From Methylobacterium sp. J-068 (GTDB lineage: Bacteria > Pseudomonadota > Alphaproteobacteria > Rhizobiales > Beijerinckiaceae), in the NCBI RefSeq assembly GCF_022829445.1, contig NZ_JAKSXY010000059.1, positions 186,001 through 250,000 of the forward strand: a stretch of DNA of 64,000 bases, given 5' to 3'. This document shows, piece by piece, positions 46,782 to 55,666 of the stretch. Every line of letters begins with the position of its first letter. Positions within the stretch are counted from its first letter, which is position 1. A program made the position numbers and the translations under genes. The notes under the pieces were generated by a model. That model did no database searches. It saw only the letters and a list, made by a program, of their open reading frames with translations, and was not told the DNA's origin.

Positions 46782-47126
46782 CTACTCGGACAGGAATGCG
46801 ACGCCGATCTCGCTGGGACTTCGCCACGCCACGCGGACGCGCAGGTCCTCGGCGCCCACGCTCAGCACGAACGCGTCCGGAATGCCGAGCACGCTCAGGA
46901 CCTTCAGGCGCGCGCCGCCCTCCGACCGGTCGACCAGGGTGCAGGAGACCGGGCTACCGAACGTGGTCCTGATCAGGGCCGGGTCGGAGGCCGCATAGCG
47001 GCGCGTCGCCCTCCGATCCTCGAACGTCACGCCGGGATCGGCCCGCGCCGCCATGGCGTCGATGCAGCGCTCCGACCAGTCGCCGCTTGGGAGCGGACGC
47101 GATCGGTCAGCTATGCCGGTTCGCAT
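46782..47126 (-). CDS. PilZ-domain protein
   Basis: 114 residues. The PilZ core starts with EDRRATRRYAASDPALI (an RxxxR-like c-di-GMP entry) and continues TLVDRSEGGARLKV, the D/NxSxxG element, then RVAWRSPSEIGVAFL. It probably binds cyclic di-GMP. The ATG at 47126 has GGGAG and overlaps the upstream gene by 20 bases. Confidence 0.85.
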   Translation of the reverse strand: MRTGIADRSRPLPSGDWSERCIDAMAARADPGVTFEDRRATRRYAASDPALIRTTFGSPVSCTLVDRSEGGARLKVLSVLGIPDAFVLSVGAEDLRVRVAWRSPSEIGVAFLSE

Positions 47127-47418
47127 CGTGCGCTCCCGTCAGGGGCTCGCAGCCGATGTCCGTCCGGTCGCAATTGAACCAGGCCGTGATGACCTCGTCG
47201 CTGCGCGAAACCGCCTTGCAGGGCAGCGCCTTGTCGAAGGCGAACGAGTACAGGACGAAGTCACCGGGGACGGCGTCGGCGCCGATCATGACCAGGCGGG
47301 CTCCGAGATCGGTGGAATCCTGGATCACGCAACCCTTGTGGGTGTGCTCGTCGATGGCGATGAACCCGAAGAGCTGCTCGGTGTTCGTCTCGATATGGTC
47401 CCATGCTCTTGTTGCCAT
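47107..47418 (-). CDS. Divergent PilZ-like small protein
   Basis: 103 residues starting MATRAWDHIETNTEQLFGFIA after GGGAGGTGG. The pattern GCVIQDSTDLGARLVMIGAD and LYSFAFDKALPCKAVSRSDEVITAWF resembles the PilZ barrel without the RxxxR motif. It is co-transcribed with the PilZ gene and may be its partner or a decayed copy. Confidence 0.65.
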   Translation of the reverse strand: MATRAWDHIETNTEQLFGFIAIDEHTHKGCVIQDSTDLGARLVMIGADAVPGDFVLYSFAFDKALPCKAVSRSDEVITAWFNCDRTDIGCEPLTGAHDANRHS

Positions 47419-47577
47419 ACTGCCACCTCCCGGCCTGCGTGCGAACGAGACATCGCGGATACCCATCCCGCACGGACCTTGTTGAGATTAGGCGAATTTA
47501 GCAACTCAAATGCGAACTTTCCCGCTTTTCCACACGATGGGCGCGGCCTTCCACACGCGGGAACCGAATCCGTCCCA

Positions 47578-48609
47578 TCAGAGACCGTCGTCCGGGCCGC
47601 AGATTCCATCGACGAGATTGAGCCCGAGGAGGAACTCGGACGTGAACCGGGTGCGCACCAGGGGCTCCAGGGACGGGCGTCCGCGCAGGCACGCGGCCTC
47701 GTCGCGGCGGGCCGCGACGGCCTCCTCGCGCGTGACGGCCCGGAACCGCAGGCGCGTACCGGGCCGGCCTTGCGCGAACCGGCCGAGATCCGGTCCGATC
47801 ACCGTCGCGATCTTCGGGTAGCCCCCCGTGGGCTGGCGGTCCGCCATCAGCACGACCGGGCGCCCGTCGCCGGGAACCTGGATCGCGCCCATGACGATCC
47901 CGTCGGAGACGATGTCGTGGCCCGCCGCGTGCCGAAGCCGGGGACCGTCGAGGTAGCTCGCCATCCGGTCGCTGCGGTTCGAGATGGTCCAATCCGCCGC
48001 CAGGAAGGCGTCGATCTGATCCGGATCGAAGGCATCCGCCTGCGGCCCCGGGAGGACGCGGATCGTGTCGGGCGCGCGCTCCAGCCAGGGCGCATCGATC
48101 CGGCTCGGCGCCAGCGGCAGGTGGCGGGCAAGCACCCGGATCCGGTCCCCCGCCCGCAGGCCGCGACCCTCCAGCCCGCCCATCCCCGAGCGGATATGGG
48201 TCGCCGTAGACCCCAGGACCGGCGCGACGTCGAGGTCGCCCGCCACGGCGAGGTAGCACCAGGAACCGCCCGCGCCGGCCCGGATCCCGAGCACGGCGCC
48301 CGGCTCCAGCGTCAGCGCCACATCTGGTCCGAGTTCCTGGCCATCCAGGCTGACCGCGAACGCGCCGCCCGCGACCGCGACGGTCAACGCGGCCCCCTCG
48401 GCCGTGAGCGCGATCCCGCCCAGCGAGACCTCGATGGCGGTGGCCTGCGCCGGACATCCGAGACTGAGATTCGCCGTGGCATGCGCCAGCCGGTCCATCG
48501 GCCCCGCCGCGGTGATGCCGTAGCGCAGGTATCCGTGCCGGCCGCCGTCCTGAAGCGTCGTGCCGGGACCGGCCGAGAGCACGCGCAAAGCCGTGCTTTC
48601 CTCCGTCAC
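47578..48609 (-). CDS. pxpC: 5-oxoprolinase subunit C (biotin-dependent carboxyltransferase-like, KipA type)
   Basis: 343 residues; PxpABC hydrolyses 5-oxoproline to glutamate with ATP. Typical blocks are SAGPGTTLQDGGRHGYLRYG, AGPMDRLAHATANLSLGCP, SGMGGLEGRGLRAGD and the C-terminal DRQPTGGYPKIATVI. Start is GTG 48609, overlapping the pxpB stop (GTGA), with CGGAGAGG upstream. Third gene of the pxpABC operon. Confidence 0.93.
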   Translation of the reverse strand: MTEESTALRVLSAGPGTTLQDGGRHGYLRYGITAAGPMDRLAHATANLSLGCPAQATAIEVSLGGIALTAEGAALTVAVAGGAFAVSLDGQELGPDVALTLEPGAVLGIRAGAGGSWCYLAVAGDLDVAPVLGSTATHIRSGMGGLEGRGLRAGDRIRVLARHLPLAPSRIDAPWLERAPDTIRVLPGPQADAFDPDQIDAFLAADWTISNRSDRMASYLDGPRLRHAAGHDIVSDGIVMGAIQVPGDGRPVVLMADRQPTGGYPKIATVIGPDLGRFAQGRPGTRLRFRAVTREEAVAARRDEAACLRGRPSLEPLVRTRFTSEFLLGLNLVDGICGPDDGL

Positions 48610-49331
48610 GTGCCTCTCCGGCGCGCCACGACCTCGCCGCCGGCCGCGCGCCGTTCGAGGGACCGGAACGCGTCGGCATCCACCGCCTCGAAGGACAGCC
48701 CGTCGCCGGGCTGGATCGGGAAGGGCTCCGGGCGCTCCGGAGCATAGAAGCGCTCGGGCGTGCGCCCGACGACGTACCAGCCGGTCGGCATCGGAAAGGT
48801 GCCGACGGCGCACAGGCCACCGCCGATGAGGATCGCGCCCGCCGGGTGCGGCGGGCGCGGCGCGGCCCGGCGCGGAACCGCGAGGGCCTCCGGCAAGCCG
48901 CCGAGATAGGCGAAGCCCGGCGCGAAGCCGTACATGTAGACGCGATAGTCGCCCTGCGCGTGCGCCCGCGCCAGGGCTTGGGACGACAGACCGAGCCGCG
49001 CGGCGGCCTCGTCCAGGTCCTCACCGAAGCCGGGATCGTAGCAGCAGGGCAACGTCCAGACGCTGGCCGCGCGCGCTTCGGTCTGCCCGCGCTCCAGCGC
49101 CGCCTCGACCGCGGCGACGAGGGCGTCGCGGTCGATCCGCAGGGGATCGTAGTGGATCATCAGGGAGCGGTAGGTCGGCACGCACTCGCACAGGCCCACG
49201 GGGGCCGCTTCCCGCAGGGCGGCGTCGAGGGCGAGGACCCGCTCGTTCAGGACGGGGTCGACGATGCGGCCGAACTCGACCACCAGGGCCGCCTCGCCGG
49301 AATCGAGGAAGCGCGGGCGCGGGGCGCTCAC
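48606..49331 (-). CDS. pxpB: 5-oxoprolinase subunit B (KipI type)
   Basis: 241 residues. Family marks are FLDSGEAALVVEFGRIVDP at the start, LPCCYDPGFGEDLDEAA, the YMYGFAPGFAYLGGLPE block and the GxxxxPxP..GWYVVGRTP end. Its start overlaps the pxpA stop by 4 bases. Confidence 0.94.
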   Translation of the reverse strand: MSAPRPRFLDSGEAALVVEFGRIVDPVLNERVLALDAALREAAPVGLCECVPTYRSLMIHYDPLRIDRDALVAAVEAALERGQTEARAASVWTLPCCYDPGFGEDLDEAAARLGLSSQALARAHAQGDYRVYMYGFAPGFAYLGGLPEALAVPRRAAPRPPHPAGAILIGGGLCAVGTFPMPTGWYVVGRTPERFYAPERPEPFPIQPGDGLSFEAVDADAFRSLERRAAGGEVVARRRGT

Positions 49332-50122
49332 GTGAAGGCCTTCAGCCGGATGCCGGCCTCCTCCAGGGCCCGCCGCACCGCCCGCGCGGTCGCGACCGCC
49401 TGCGCCGAGTCGCCGTGGACGCAGATCGAGTCGATCGGCGTCCCGAGATGCGCGCCGTCCTCCGTGATGATCGCTCCCGCCTCGACCATCTCGCGGGTCC
49501 GCCGGGCCGCCGCGCCCGCATCCTCGATCAGGGCGCCCGGTCGGCCGCGCGGGATCAGCTGGCCCGCCGGGTCGTAGCCCCGATCGGCGAAGATCTCCTG
49601 GAACACCCTGAGGCCGGCCGCCTCCCCCACCTGCACCTGCTCGGTCCGGGCGATCGCCAGCAGGGCAAGGGTCGGGTCGACTGCCCGCACGGCCCGCGCG
49701 ATCGCCTCGGCGACGGCGCGCTCGCGGGCGGCGAGATTGGCCAGGGCGCCATGCGCCTTGACGTAGCTGACGCGGTGCCCGGCATAGGTCGCGAGCGCCT
49801 GAGCCGCCCCGACCTGATAGGCGACGAGCCGCTCGATCTCGGCCGGCGCCAGGGGGATCTGCCGGCGGCCGAAGCCCGCGAGGTCCGCGTAGCCCGGATG
49901 CGCTCCCACCGCGACCCCGCGCGCGCGGGCGAGCGCGAAGGTCTGCGCCATGATGTCGGGATCGCCGGCGTGCAGGCCGCAGGCGACGTTGGCGGAGGTG
50001 ACCGCGGCCAGCATGGCCGCGTCGTCGCCGCAGCGATAGCTTCCGAAGCCCTCGCCGAGATCGGCGTTGAGATCGACGGACCTGTTCGGCGCGGTGACCG
50101 CGCGGGGATCAGCGTCTGTCAT
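49328..50122 (-). CDS. pxpA: 5-oxoprolinase subunit A (LamB/YcsF family)
   Basis: 264 residues. Signature blocks: VDLNADLGEGFGSYRCGDDAAML, SANVACGLHAGDP, GVAVGAHPGYADLAGFGRR, VKAHGALANLA and the end TEDGAHLGTPIDSICVHGDS (in parts). First gene of the operon. ATG at 50122 lies beside a 14-base tandem duplication that could affect the promoter-proximal sequence. Confidence 0.94.
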   Translation of the reverse strand: MTDADPRAVTAPNRSVDLNADLGEGFGSYRCGDDAAMLAAVTSANVACGLHAGDPDIMAQTFALARARGVAVGAHPGYADLAGFGRRQIPLAPAEIERLVAYQVGAAQALATYAGHRVSYVKAHGALANLAARERAVAEAIARAVRAVDPTLALLAIARTEQVQVGEAAGLRVFQEIFADRGYDPAGQLIPRGRPGALIEDAGAAARRTREMVEAGAIITEDGAHLGTPIDSICVHGDSAQAVATARAVRRALEEAGIRLKAFT

Positions 50123-50655
50123 GGCCTCTCGATCTTGGCATCTCGATCTTGGCATCCCGATTCATGAGATCTCATGATGTCCTGGCCCGCCCGATGAAGC
50201 ACGATGCTCGGCATCGAGCCGGTTCGGCGAACAGCACGTCCCAGACCTCCTCATAGCAAAACCCCGGAGCCGTGCCGACGTGCCGCTGCGCACGGGATGC
50301 ACGAACGGTCGGGATTAAAATAAATCTCTATACTTGTGTCGTTGAGCACTTTCCAGCGCATCGTCTTGGCCTAACTTGAGATCATCGAGACGGCGGAAGG
50401 ATACGGAGCTTGGACAACGCCGATCCTGCGACACGCGCGGATCGCGCCGCGCATCCCCGGACTCTCCGGAACGCCCCATCGGGTGGCCACCCGCATCCGC
50501 ATTCACGGCCGGTCCCGGTACGGATGGTTCGCACACGGGATCGTCAACGGCGCGCGGGAACGGAACGGCTTCCCTCGCGTCGCCCCGCCGGTTTCCGCAA
50601 TCACGGCCCTCGTCCGCCCGGTCGGCGCGAGGCCCCCATCACAGAAGGATCACGC
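50123..50655. other. Intergenic region between divergent pxpA and carbonic anhydrase genes
   Basis: TCTCGATCTTGGCA is repeated in tandem at 50127-50154 (period 14) right before pxpA. AT-rich sequence around 50315-50335 (TTAAAATAAATCTCTATAC) is a possible promoter. No gene is supported; open frames here are shadows. Confidence 0.5.
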
Positions 50656-51342
50656 ATGGACACGCTCATCCAAGGCATCTCGGAGTTTCGCGGCAACGTC
50701 TTCCCCGGCCAGAAGGCGATGTACAATCGGCTGGTCCGGGACGGGCAGCAGCCCAAGGCCCTGTTCATCGCCTGCGCGGATTCCCGCGTCTCGCCCGAAC
50801 ACATCACGCAGTCCGGCCCCGGCGAACTGTTCGTCTGCCGCAATGCCGGCAACATCGTGCCCCCGTTCTCGCAGGTGAATGGCGGCGTCTCATCGGCCAT
50901 CGAGTACGCGGTGGTGGCCCTCGGCGTGAACGACATCGTGATCTGCGGCCATTCCGATTGCGGGGCGATGAAGGGCATGTCGGACGCCAAGGCCCTGGAG
51001 GCGATGCCGAGCGTCGCCGCGTGGCTGCGCCACAGCCAGGCCGCGCACAAGATCGTCTGCGAGGCCTATCCGGCGGACATGGACCCGAAGACCCATGCGC
51101 GGGCACTCGGCCTCGAGAACGTCGTAGTTCAGCTCAACCACTTACGTACGCATCCGAGCGTCGCGGCCGGCCTCGCCAAGGGGGAGCTTCGCCTGCACGG
51201 CTGGTTCTTCGAGATCGAGAGCGGCGAGGTCCTGGCCTATGACGGGGAGGGGTCCCGTTTCATCTCCCTGGAGGACGGCGAGGAGCTGCCCGTGGCGCTC
51301 GCCTCGTCCCGCCGCGTCTCCGCGCCCGGCCTCGTCGGCTGA
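50656..51342 (+). CDS. Beta-class carbonic anhydrase
   Basis: 228 residues; converts CO2 to bicarbonate with zinc. The zinc and catalytic residues are visible as C40-A-D42-S-R44 and H99-S-D-C102 in IVICGHSDCGAMKG. The family entry FRGNVFPGQKAMYNRLVRDGQQP is normal. Start ATG follows AGAAGGATC. A CO2/bicarbonate supply role fits a methylotroph, but it is also a general housekeeping enzyme. Confidence 0.95.
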   Translation: MDTLIQGISEFRGNVFPGQKAMYNRLVRDGQQPKALFIACADSRVSPEHITQSGPGELFVCRNAGNIVPPFSQVNGGVSSAIEYAVVALGVNDIVICGHSDCGAMKGMSDAKALEAMPSVAAWLRHSQAAHKIVCEAYPADMDPKTHARALGLENVVVQLNHLRTHPSVAAGLAKGELRLHGWFFEIESGEVLAYDGEGSRFISLEDGEELPVALASSRRVSAPGLVG

Positions 51343-51376
51343 CCGCCTTCGGCGGTGGGCCCGGAAACCCGCCGCC

Positions 51377-52711
51377 TCAGGCGGCGGGCGGAACGGCCCG
51401 AGGCTCCCCCGCCGCTTCACCGACCCAGGAAAGCGCGAACAGGCGCATGTCGCGGGTGTCGCGACACTCCGAGGGCGGCAGTCCGGCGAGATGAAGCGGC
51501 GCGCGGACGGCCGGGCTCAGCAGGCGGAGCACGTCGTCGGAGGCCGCCAGGGTCAGGTCCGCCGCCTTGGCGCGGGCCTCGATCCGAGCGAGGCGGTTCA
51601 TCGGTGTTCCCAGCACCGTGAACTCGGCCCGGTGCCCGTCGTCGAACACGCCCACGAGGACCTCACCCGCATGCAGCGCCATGGTGGTGCGCAGGAGCGG
51701 GCGGCCCTCGCCGGCGCGCTCGGCGTTGAGCGCGTCGAGGCGCGCCAGGATGGTCCGGGCGCAGGCGAGGGCGGCCTGCGCCTGCGCCTGCGGACGCCCG
51801 ACGATGAACTGCGCCAGGATGCCGTCGCCCACATACTTGTCGACGATGCCGCCGTGCTCGGTCACGGCCACGTGGGTCAGGGCCCGCACGTCGAGGAGCG
51901 CCCGCACCACCTCCTCCTGCGCGTGGTCGCGCGAGAAGGCCGAGAACCCCCGCAGGTCGAGGCCGAACAGGCAGGCGTGGCGGGATTGCACGGTGCCGAG
52001 GCCGCCGCCGCTCTCGGCGAGCGCCCCCGCCACCCGGCGCGGCACGAAGCGCGCGAGGCTGGTGCGCTCCCATTCCATGCGCAGGGCCGTGGTCACCGCC
52101 GCTCGCAGGCGGCGCACGCCGTCGATCACCACGAGGCTCGCGGCCAGGAAGGTCAGGAGGCCCGGCACCTCCTCTTCCAGGGTGACGTGCGGGCCGAGGA
52201 GCGCGCTCTCGGGCGCCAGGAAGGCCAGCAGGATGGTGCCGCCCCAGCCGAGCGACACCAGCGCGGCGAACGCGACCGTGTGCCAGACTCGCATGCTCAG
52301 CCCGGTCTGGAGCAGGAGCAGGAAGGCCGGCAGGCGGCTCACCGCCGTCGCGGTTTCCTGGGTGTCGGCCGCGCCCAGCAGCATGTGCTCGACGAGGAGG
52401 AACAGGGCGATGCCGGCATTGAGCAGGGTCGCGGTCCAGGTCAGCCACGCCGTCGTGCGGTCCGCGTCGCCCGCGCGATGCATGGCGCGCCAGTCGGCGA
52501 TGCCGAGGCCAAGGGAGATCAGCGCGTAGAGGCCGAGGCCGATCCAGTGGTGGGCCGAGTGGTTCGAGCCGTCATAGCCCTGCGCGGTGGCGAGCAGCAC
52601 CAGTACGATGAGCAGGTGCAGCACCAGGGACCGGCGCCCGGACGCGGCCTGGAGCCGGCGCAGGATGTCGGGGTCGCCCCCCTGGGACGTGCGGCGGACG
52701 GGCAGACGCAT
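51377..52711 (-). CDS. Membrane-bound class III adenylate/guanylate cyclase
   Basis: 444 residues. About five or six membrane helices fill residues 28-190 (HLLIVLVLLATAQG, LGLYALISLGLGIADW, ALFLLVEHMLLGA and others). The cyclase domain follows (about 235-400): metal aspartates in FGLDLRGFSAFSRD and GGIVDKYVGDGILAQF, then TTMALHAGEVLVGVF and GTPMNRLARIEARAK. Nucleotide choice cannot be told with certainty. The N-terminal part resembles a membrane sensor. Confidence 0.88.
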   Translation of the reverse strand: MRLPVRRTSQGGDPDILRRLQAASGRRSLVLHLLIVLVLLATAQGYDGSNHSAHHWIGLGLYALISLGLGIADWRAMHRAGDADRTTAWLTWTATLLNAGIALFLLVEHMLLGAADTQETATAVSRLPAFLLLLQTGLSMRVWHTVAFAALVSLGWGGTILLAFLAPESALLGPHVTLEEEVPGLLTFLAASLVVIDGVRRLRAAVTTALRMEWERTSLARFVPRRVAGALAESGGGLGTVQSRHACLFGLDLRGFSAFSRDHAQEEVVRALLDVRALTHVAVTEHGGIVDKYVGDGILAQFIVGRPQAQAQAALACARTILARLDALNAERAGEGRPLLRTTMALHAGEVLVGVFDDGHRAEFTVLGTPMNRLARIEARAKAADLTLAASDDVLRLLSPAVRAPLHLAGLPPSECRDTRDMRLFALSWVGEAAGEPRAVPPAA

Positions 52712-52795
52712 GGACGCGCGGATCGTTGTGGCGGGAGCCGGCTCCCTATCACGTCTTGCGCGCGATGGCCCCTGGCCCCCCTGCTCACGCGATTC

Positions 52796-53281
52796 TCAGA
52801 GAGCCCCCTCGCGGATGGCCCCCGGATCGGCCAGGGCGTGCAGCAGGCGCGCGGCGCTGTGGGCGAAGCGCAGGGTCACGGCCTTGCGCCGGGGGCCGCT
52901 CAGGGCGTGGTCGGCGGGGTCGCGCAGGATCGCGGCTCCGAAGGCATCCGCCACGATGAGGCCGGCATCCTCCGGGGTCAGGGTGGTGGAGAGCGTCTCC
53001 GGAATCGCGAAGTAGAAGCGGTCGCAGTAATCGCGGTAATCCGGCCATTTCCGGTCGGCCCGAAAATCCGCCACGCTCGACTTGATCTCCACGATGGTCA
53101 GGCGCCCGGCCGGGCACAGGGCGATGACGTCGGCCCGCCGGCCGTTCGCCAGGGAAAATTCCGGGATGGTGACGTGCCCGAGTTCGGAAAAGAGCCGCCG
53201 GACCCCGCGCTGGACCTGGAGCGCGGTGGCCGACTGGCGCCGGTCGGGCGGAAGGATGGCGGTCGCGAGGGCTGCTGACAT
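52796..53281 (-). CDS. mmcB: MmcB family DNA repair protein
   Basis: 161 residues of the PD-(D/E)XK nuclease superfamily: RRADVIAL then TIVEIKSSVADFRADRKWPDYRDYCDRFYFAIP. MmcB is an alphaproteobacterial, SOS-linked protein that helps DNA repair after damage such as by mitomycin C. The nuclease-like motif is intact. Confidence 0.88.
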   Translation of the reverse strand: MSAALATAILPPDRRQSATALQVQRGVRRLFSELGHVTIPEFSLANGRRADVIALCPAGRLTIVEIKSSVADFRADRKWPDYRDYCDRFYFAIPETLSTTLTPEDAGLIVADAFGAAILRDPADHALSGPRRKAVTLRFAHSAARLLHALADPGAIREGAL

Positions 53282-53360
53282 AAGGCTCTGATGGCGCGGA
53301 CAATGCGTCCCGAATCGGGACCGCCCCCAGGAAATCAGCCGCCGCCCGGCTTGTCACCTG

Positions 53361-53460
53361 CGACCCCATTGCGCGGGCCCGTCGATCCCGTCGCGGGTCC
53401 TTCTGTCCCGTCGTAGGCCCTTCGATCCCGTCGCGGGCCCTACGCTCCGGTTGCGGGCCT
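53361..53460. repeat. Five tandem copies of a 20-bp unit
   Basis: Five back-to-back 20-base units, consensus close to TTCGATCCCGTCGCGGGCCC, each containing the dyad CCCGTCGCGGG-like core. They sit in the gap 53282-53576 between mmcB (minus) and the plus-strand membrane gene. No spacers separate the units, so this is not a CRISPR. Confidence 0.85.
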
Positions 53461-53576
53461 GGAGACCCGCGCCGGATCGTGTCACCTTTCCGAACCCGCC
53501 GATTTGCGCCCATTCATCCAGGGAGGCCGGCCTGCCGGAGGAGACGATCGGGGACCGCACGCGGGAGACCGGCCGC

Positions 53577-54005
53577 GTGGCGCGCGAGATCCGGCGGCTG
53601 GAAGCGCTCGCGGCGCGGCGGCGGCTCCGGGTGCGCGTGCTGCGGGCCTTGCGCGGAACCCTCGGCGCGGGCGCCACCCTGGCGACCCTGGTCAAGCTGA
53701 AGCTCGCGGGTTCGCTCGCGCTGAAGCTCGGAATCGCCGCCCTGGTGGGTCTCGGGCTGGCCTGGCCCTTCGTCGCCTTGGCGCTGGTCGTCCTGTTCGG
53801 ACTCGTCGTGACGATCGTTGCCCTGTTCTCGGGCGAGAACATCTCCTGCCCCGAGGCCGCCTGTGACTGGGGCTGCGACGGGCGGGAGAAGCGGGGCGCG
53901 CGGCTCAAGCAGCGGATCGCCGAGCGCCGGGCCTGGCTCGCCGCCCCGTCGGGGCCGGCACCGAGCCTCCTGCGCTTGGGCGGCGGCCGGAAGGCTAGCC
54001 CTTGA
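53577..54005 (+). CDS. Hypothetical membrane protein
   Basis: 142 residues from a GTG start (MAREIRRLEALAARRRLRV; start uncertain, the frame is open upstream to 53451). A basic coiled segment is followed by two close membrane helices (AALVGLGLAWPFVALALVVLFGLVV in parts, about 62-95). A short cysteine-bearing tail follows (ISCPEAACDWGCDGREKRGARLKQR). It overlaps the convergent dedA end by 11 bases. Family unknown. Confidence 0.55.
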   Translation: MAREIRRLEALAARRRLRVRVLRALRGTLGAGATLATLVKLKLAGSLALKLGIAALVGLGLAWPFVALALVVLFGLVVTIVALFSGENISCPEAACDWGCDGREKRGARLKQRIAERRAWLAAPSGPAPSLLRLGGGRKASP

Positions 54006-54516
54006 AATAGCCGAGGATGCCGGCGCCCGGCGCCAGCATGAGGAAGGCCCAGGCCAGGGCCGAGGTCACGTTGGCGATCTGGAAGGGCAGGCGCCGGACC
54101 CCGAACACCCCGGCGATCAGCGGCACCACGGCGCGGGCCGGGCCGATGAAGCGGCCGATCACGATGCCGCCGGCCCCCCACTTGCGGCAGAAGGCCTCCG
54201 CGCGGTCCACGAGCTTGGGGTAGCGCCGCATCGGCCACATCCGCTTAGCGCCCTCCTTGTAATAGTGCCCGAACTCATAGGAGACCCAGTCGCCGAGCAC
54301 CGCCCCGAGGGCGCCGGCCAGCATCACCGGCCAGAACGGGATGCCGACCGCCCCCATCATCGCGCCGATGGCGAGGAGCAGGAAGGTCGCCGGCACCAGC
54401 AGCGACAGGAAGGCCAGCGACTCGCAGAAGGCGAGCACGCCGACGATCAGCGGCGTCCAGCCCTGGTTCGCCTCCACGAAGGCGAGGGTGCTGGCGCGAA
54501 GGGCTTCGAAATCCAT
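53995..54516 (-). CDS. DedA-family membrane protein
   Basis: 173 residues. The VTT/DedA core is plain: FCESLAFLSLLVPATFLLLAIGAMMG, GALGAVLGDWVSYEFGHYY and RFIGPARAVVPLIAGVFGV with the functional arginines. It acts in the inner membrane, in lipid-carrier recycling in known members. ATG 54516 (MDFEALRAST) is chosen by family length. Confidence 0.9.
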   Translation of the reverse strand: MDFEALRASTLAFVEANQGWTPLIVGVLAFCESLAFLSLLVPATFLLLAIGAMMGAVGIPFWPVMLAGALGAVLGDWVSYEFGHYYKEGAKRMWPMRRYPKLVDRAEAFCRKWGAGGIVIGRFIGPARAVVPLIAGVFGVRRLPFQIANVTSALAWAFLMLAPGAGILGYFKG

Positions 54517-54600
54517 GAGGCTCGAACATTCCGTGACACGTGTCCGTCGGATCGGCCGCTCCGCTGTGGCCGAGCCCGCGCCTCGGGGCAAGCGGCCCGG

Positions 54601-54645
54601 GTCTTGGCGGACCAGGTCTTGGCGGACCAGGTCTTGGAGGATGCG
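54601..54645. repeat. 15-bp tandem repeat
   Basis: GTCTTGGCGGACCAG occurs twice, followed by GTCTTGGAGGATGCG (period 15). It lies in the gap 54517-54784 between the divergent dedA and pdxY genes. No gene is seen there. Confidence 0.85.
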
Positions 54646-54784
54646 AAGGGCGAGCGAACCGGGCTATGGGTTCGGGCCACCGATCCTTGGACTCCCGCTG
54701 CACCGTGGTGCCCGGAGCGAGAACCGAGGATGGGGGGGAGTTTTGTGAGGCACTCTTAGACCCGCGTTCTTCGGAGCATCCGGC

Positions 54785-55633
54785 GTGAACATCCTCTCGA
54801 TCCAATCGCACGTCGCCTACGGCCATGTGGGCAACGCCTCGGCGGTGTTTCCGATGCAGCGCCTCGGCGTCGAGGTCTGGGCGATCCACACGGTGCAGTT
54901 CTCCAACCACACCGGCTACGGCGCCTGGCGCGGCCGGGTCTTCGACGGCCCGGCCATCGAGGACCTCGTCGCCGGCATCTCCGAGCGCGGCGTGCTCGGC
55001 ACCTGCGACGGCGTGCTGTCGGGCTACATGGGCTCGGCCGATATCGGCACCGCCATCGTGGCGGCGGTCGCGGCCGTGCGCGCCGTGAACCCGCGGGCGC
55101 TCTATGCCTGCGACCCCGTGATGGGCGACACCGGCCGGGGCATCTACGTCCGGCCCGGCATCCCGGAATTCCTGCGCGCGCGGGCGGTGCCGGCCGCCGA
55201 CATCGTGACGCCGAACCAGTTCGAGCTGAACCACCTCTCGGGGCTGCCCACCGGCACCCTGGCGCAGGCCAAGCGCGCGGTGGCCTCGGTGCAGGCGCTC
55301 GGACCGCGTGTCGTCCTTGTCACCTCGCTGATCACCGACGACACGCCCGCCGACGCCATCGACCTGATGGCCGGCGAGGGCGGCCGGTTCTGGCGCCTGC
55401 GCACCCCGCGCCTGCACCTCGACGTCAACGGCGCCGGGGACGCCATCGCCGCCCTGTTCCTGGTGCATTACGCCCGCACCGGCTCGGCGGCGCTGGCGCT
55501 CGGCATGGCGGGCGCCTCGGTCTACGGCCTCCTGCGGCGCACGGCGGAGGCCGGCTCGCGCGAGATCCTGACCGTGGCGGCGCAGGACGAGTTCGTCGCG
55601 CCGAGCGAGACGTTCCCGGTGGAGACGGTCTAA
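54785..55633 (+). CDS. pdxY: Pyridoxal kinase
   Basis: 282 residues; phosphorylates pyridoxal in B6 salvage. The start MNILSIQSHVAYGHVGNASAVFPMQRLG is family-typical, from a GTG codon. The active-site lid YxCDPVMGDTGRGIYV and the anion hole DVNGAGDAIAALFL are present. It is followed 33 bases on by phzF. Confidence 0.94.
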   Translation: MNILSIQSHVAYGHVGNASAVFPMQRLGVEVWAIHTVQFSNHTGYGAWRGRVFDGPAIEDLVAGISERGVLGTCDGVLSGYMGSADIGTAIVAAVAAVRAVNPRALYACDPVMGDTGRGIYVRPGIPEFLRARAVPAADIVTPNQFELNHLSGLPTGTLAQAKRAVASVQALGPRVVLVTSLITDDTPADAIDLMAGEGGRFWRLRTPRLHLDVNGAGDAIAALFLVHYARTGSAALALGMAGASVYGLLRRTAEAGSREILTVAAQDEFVAPSETFPVETV

Positions 55634-55666
55634 GCTCGGCGCACAGACAAGCCGGGAGAGCCCCCC

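Noticed and set aside
50315-50536. 73-codon minus-strand frame upstream of carbonic anhydrase
   Set aside because: No ribosome binding site, no family features, and it covers the likely promoter region.
53361-53460. Possible CRISPR array
   Set aside because: The five 20-base units are directly adjacent, with no spacers, and no cas gene is present.
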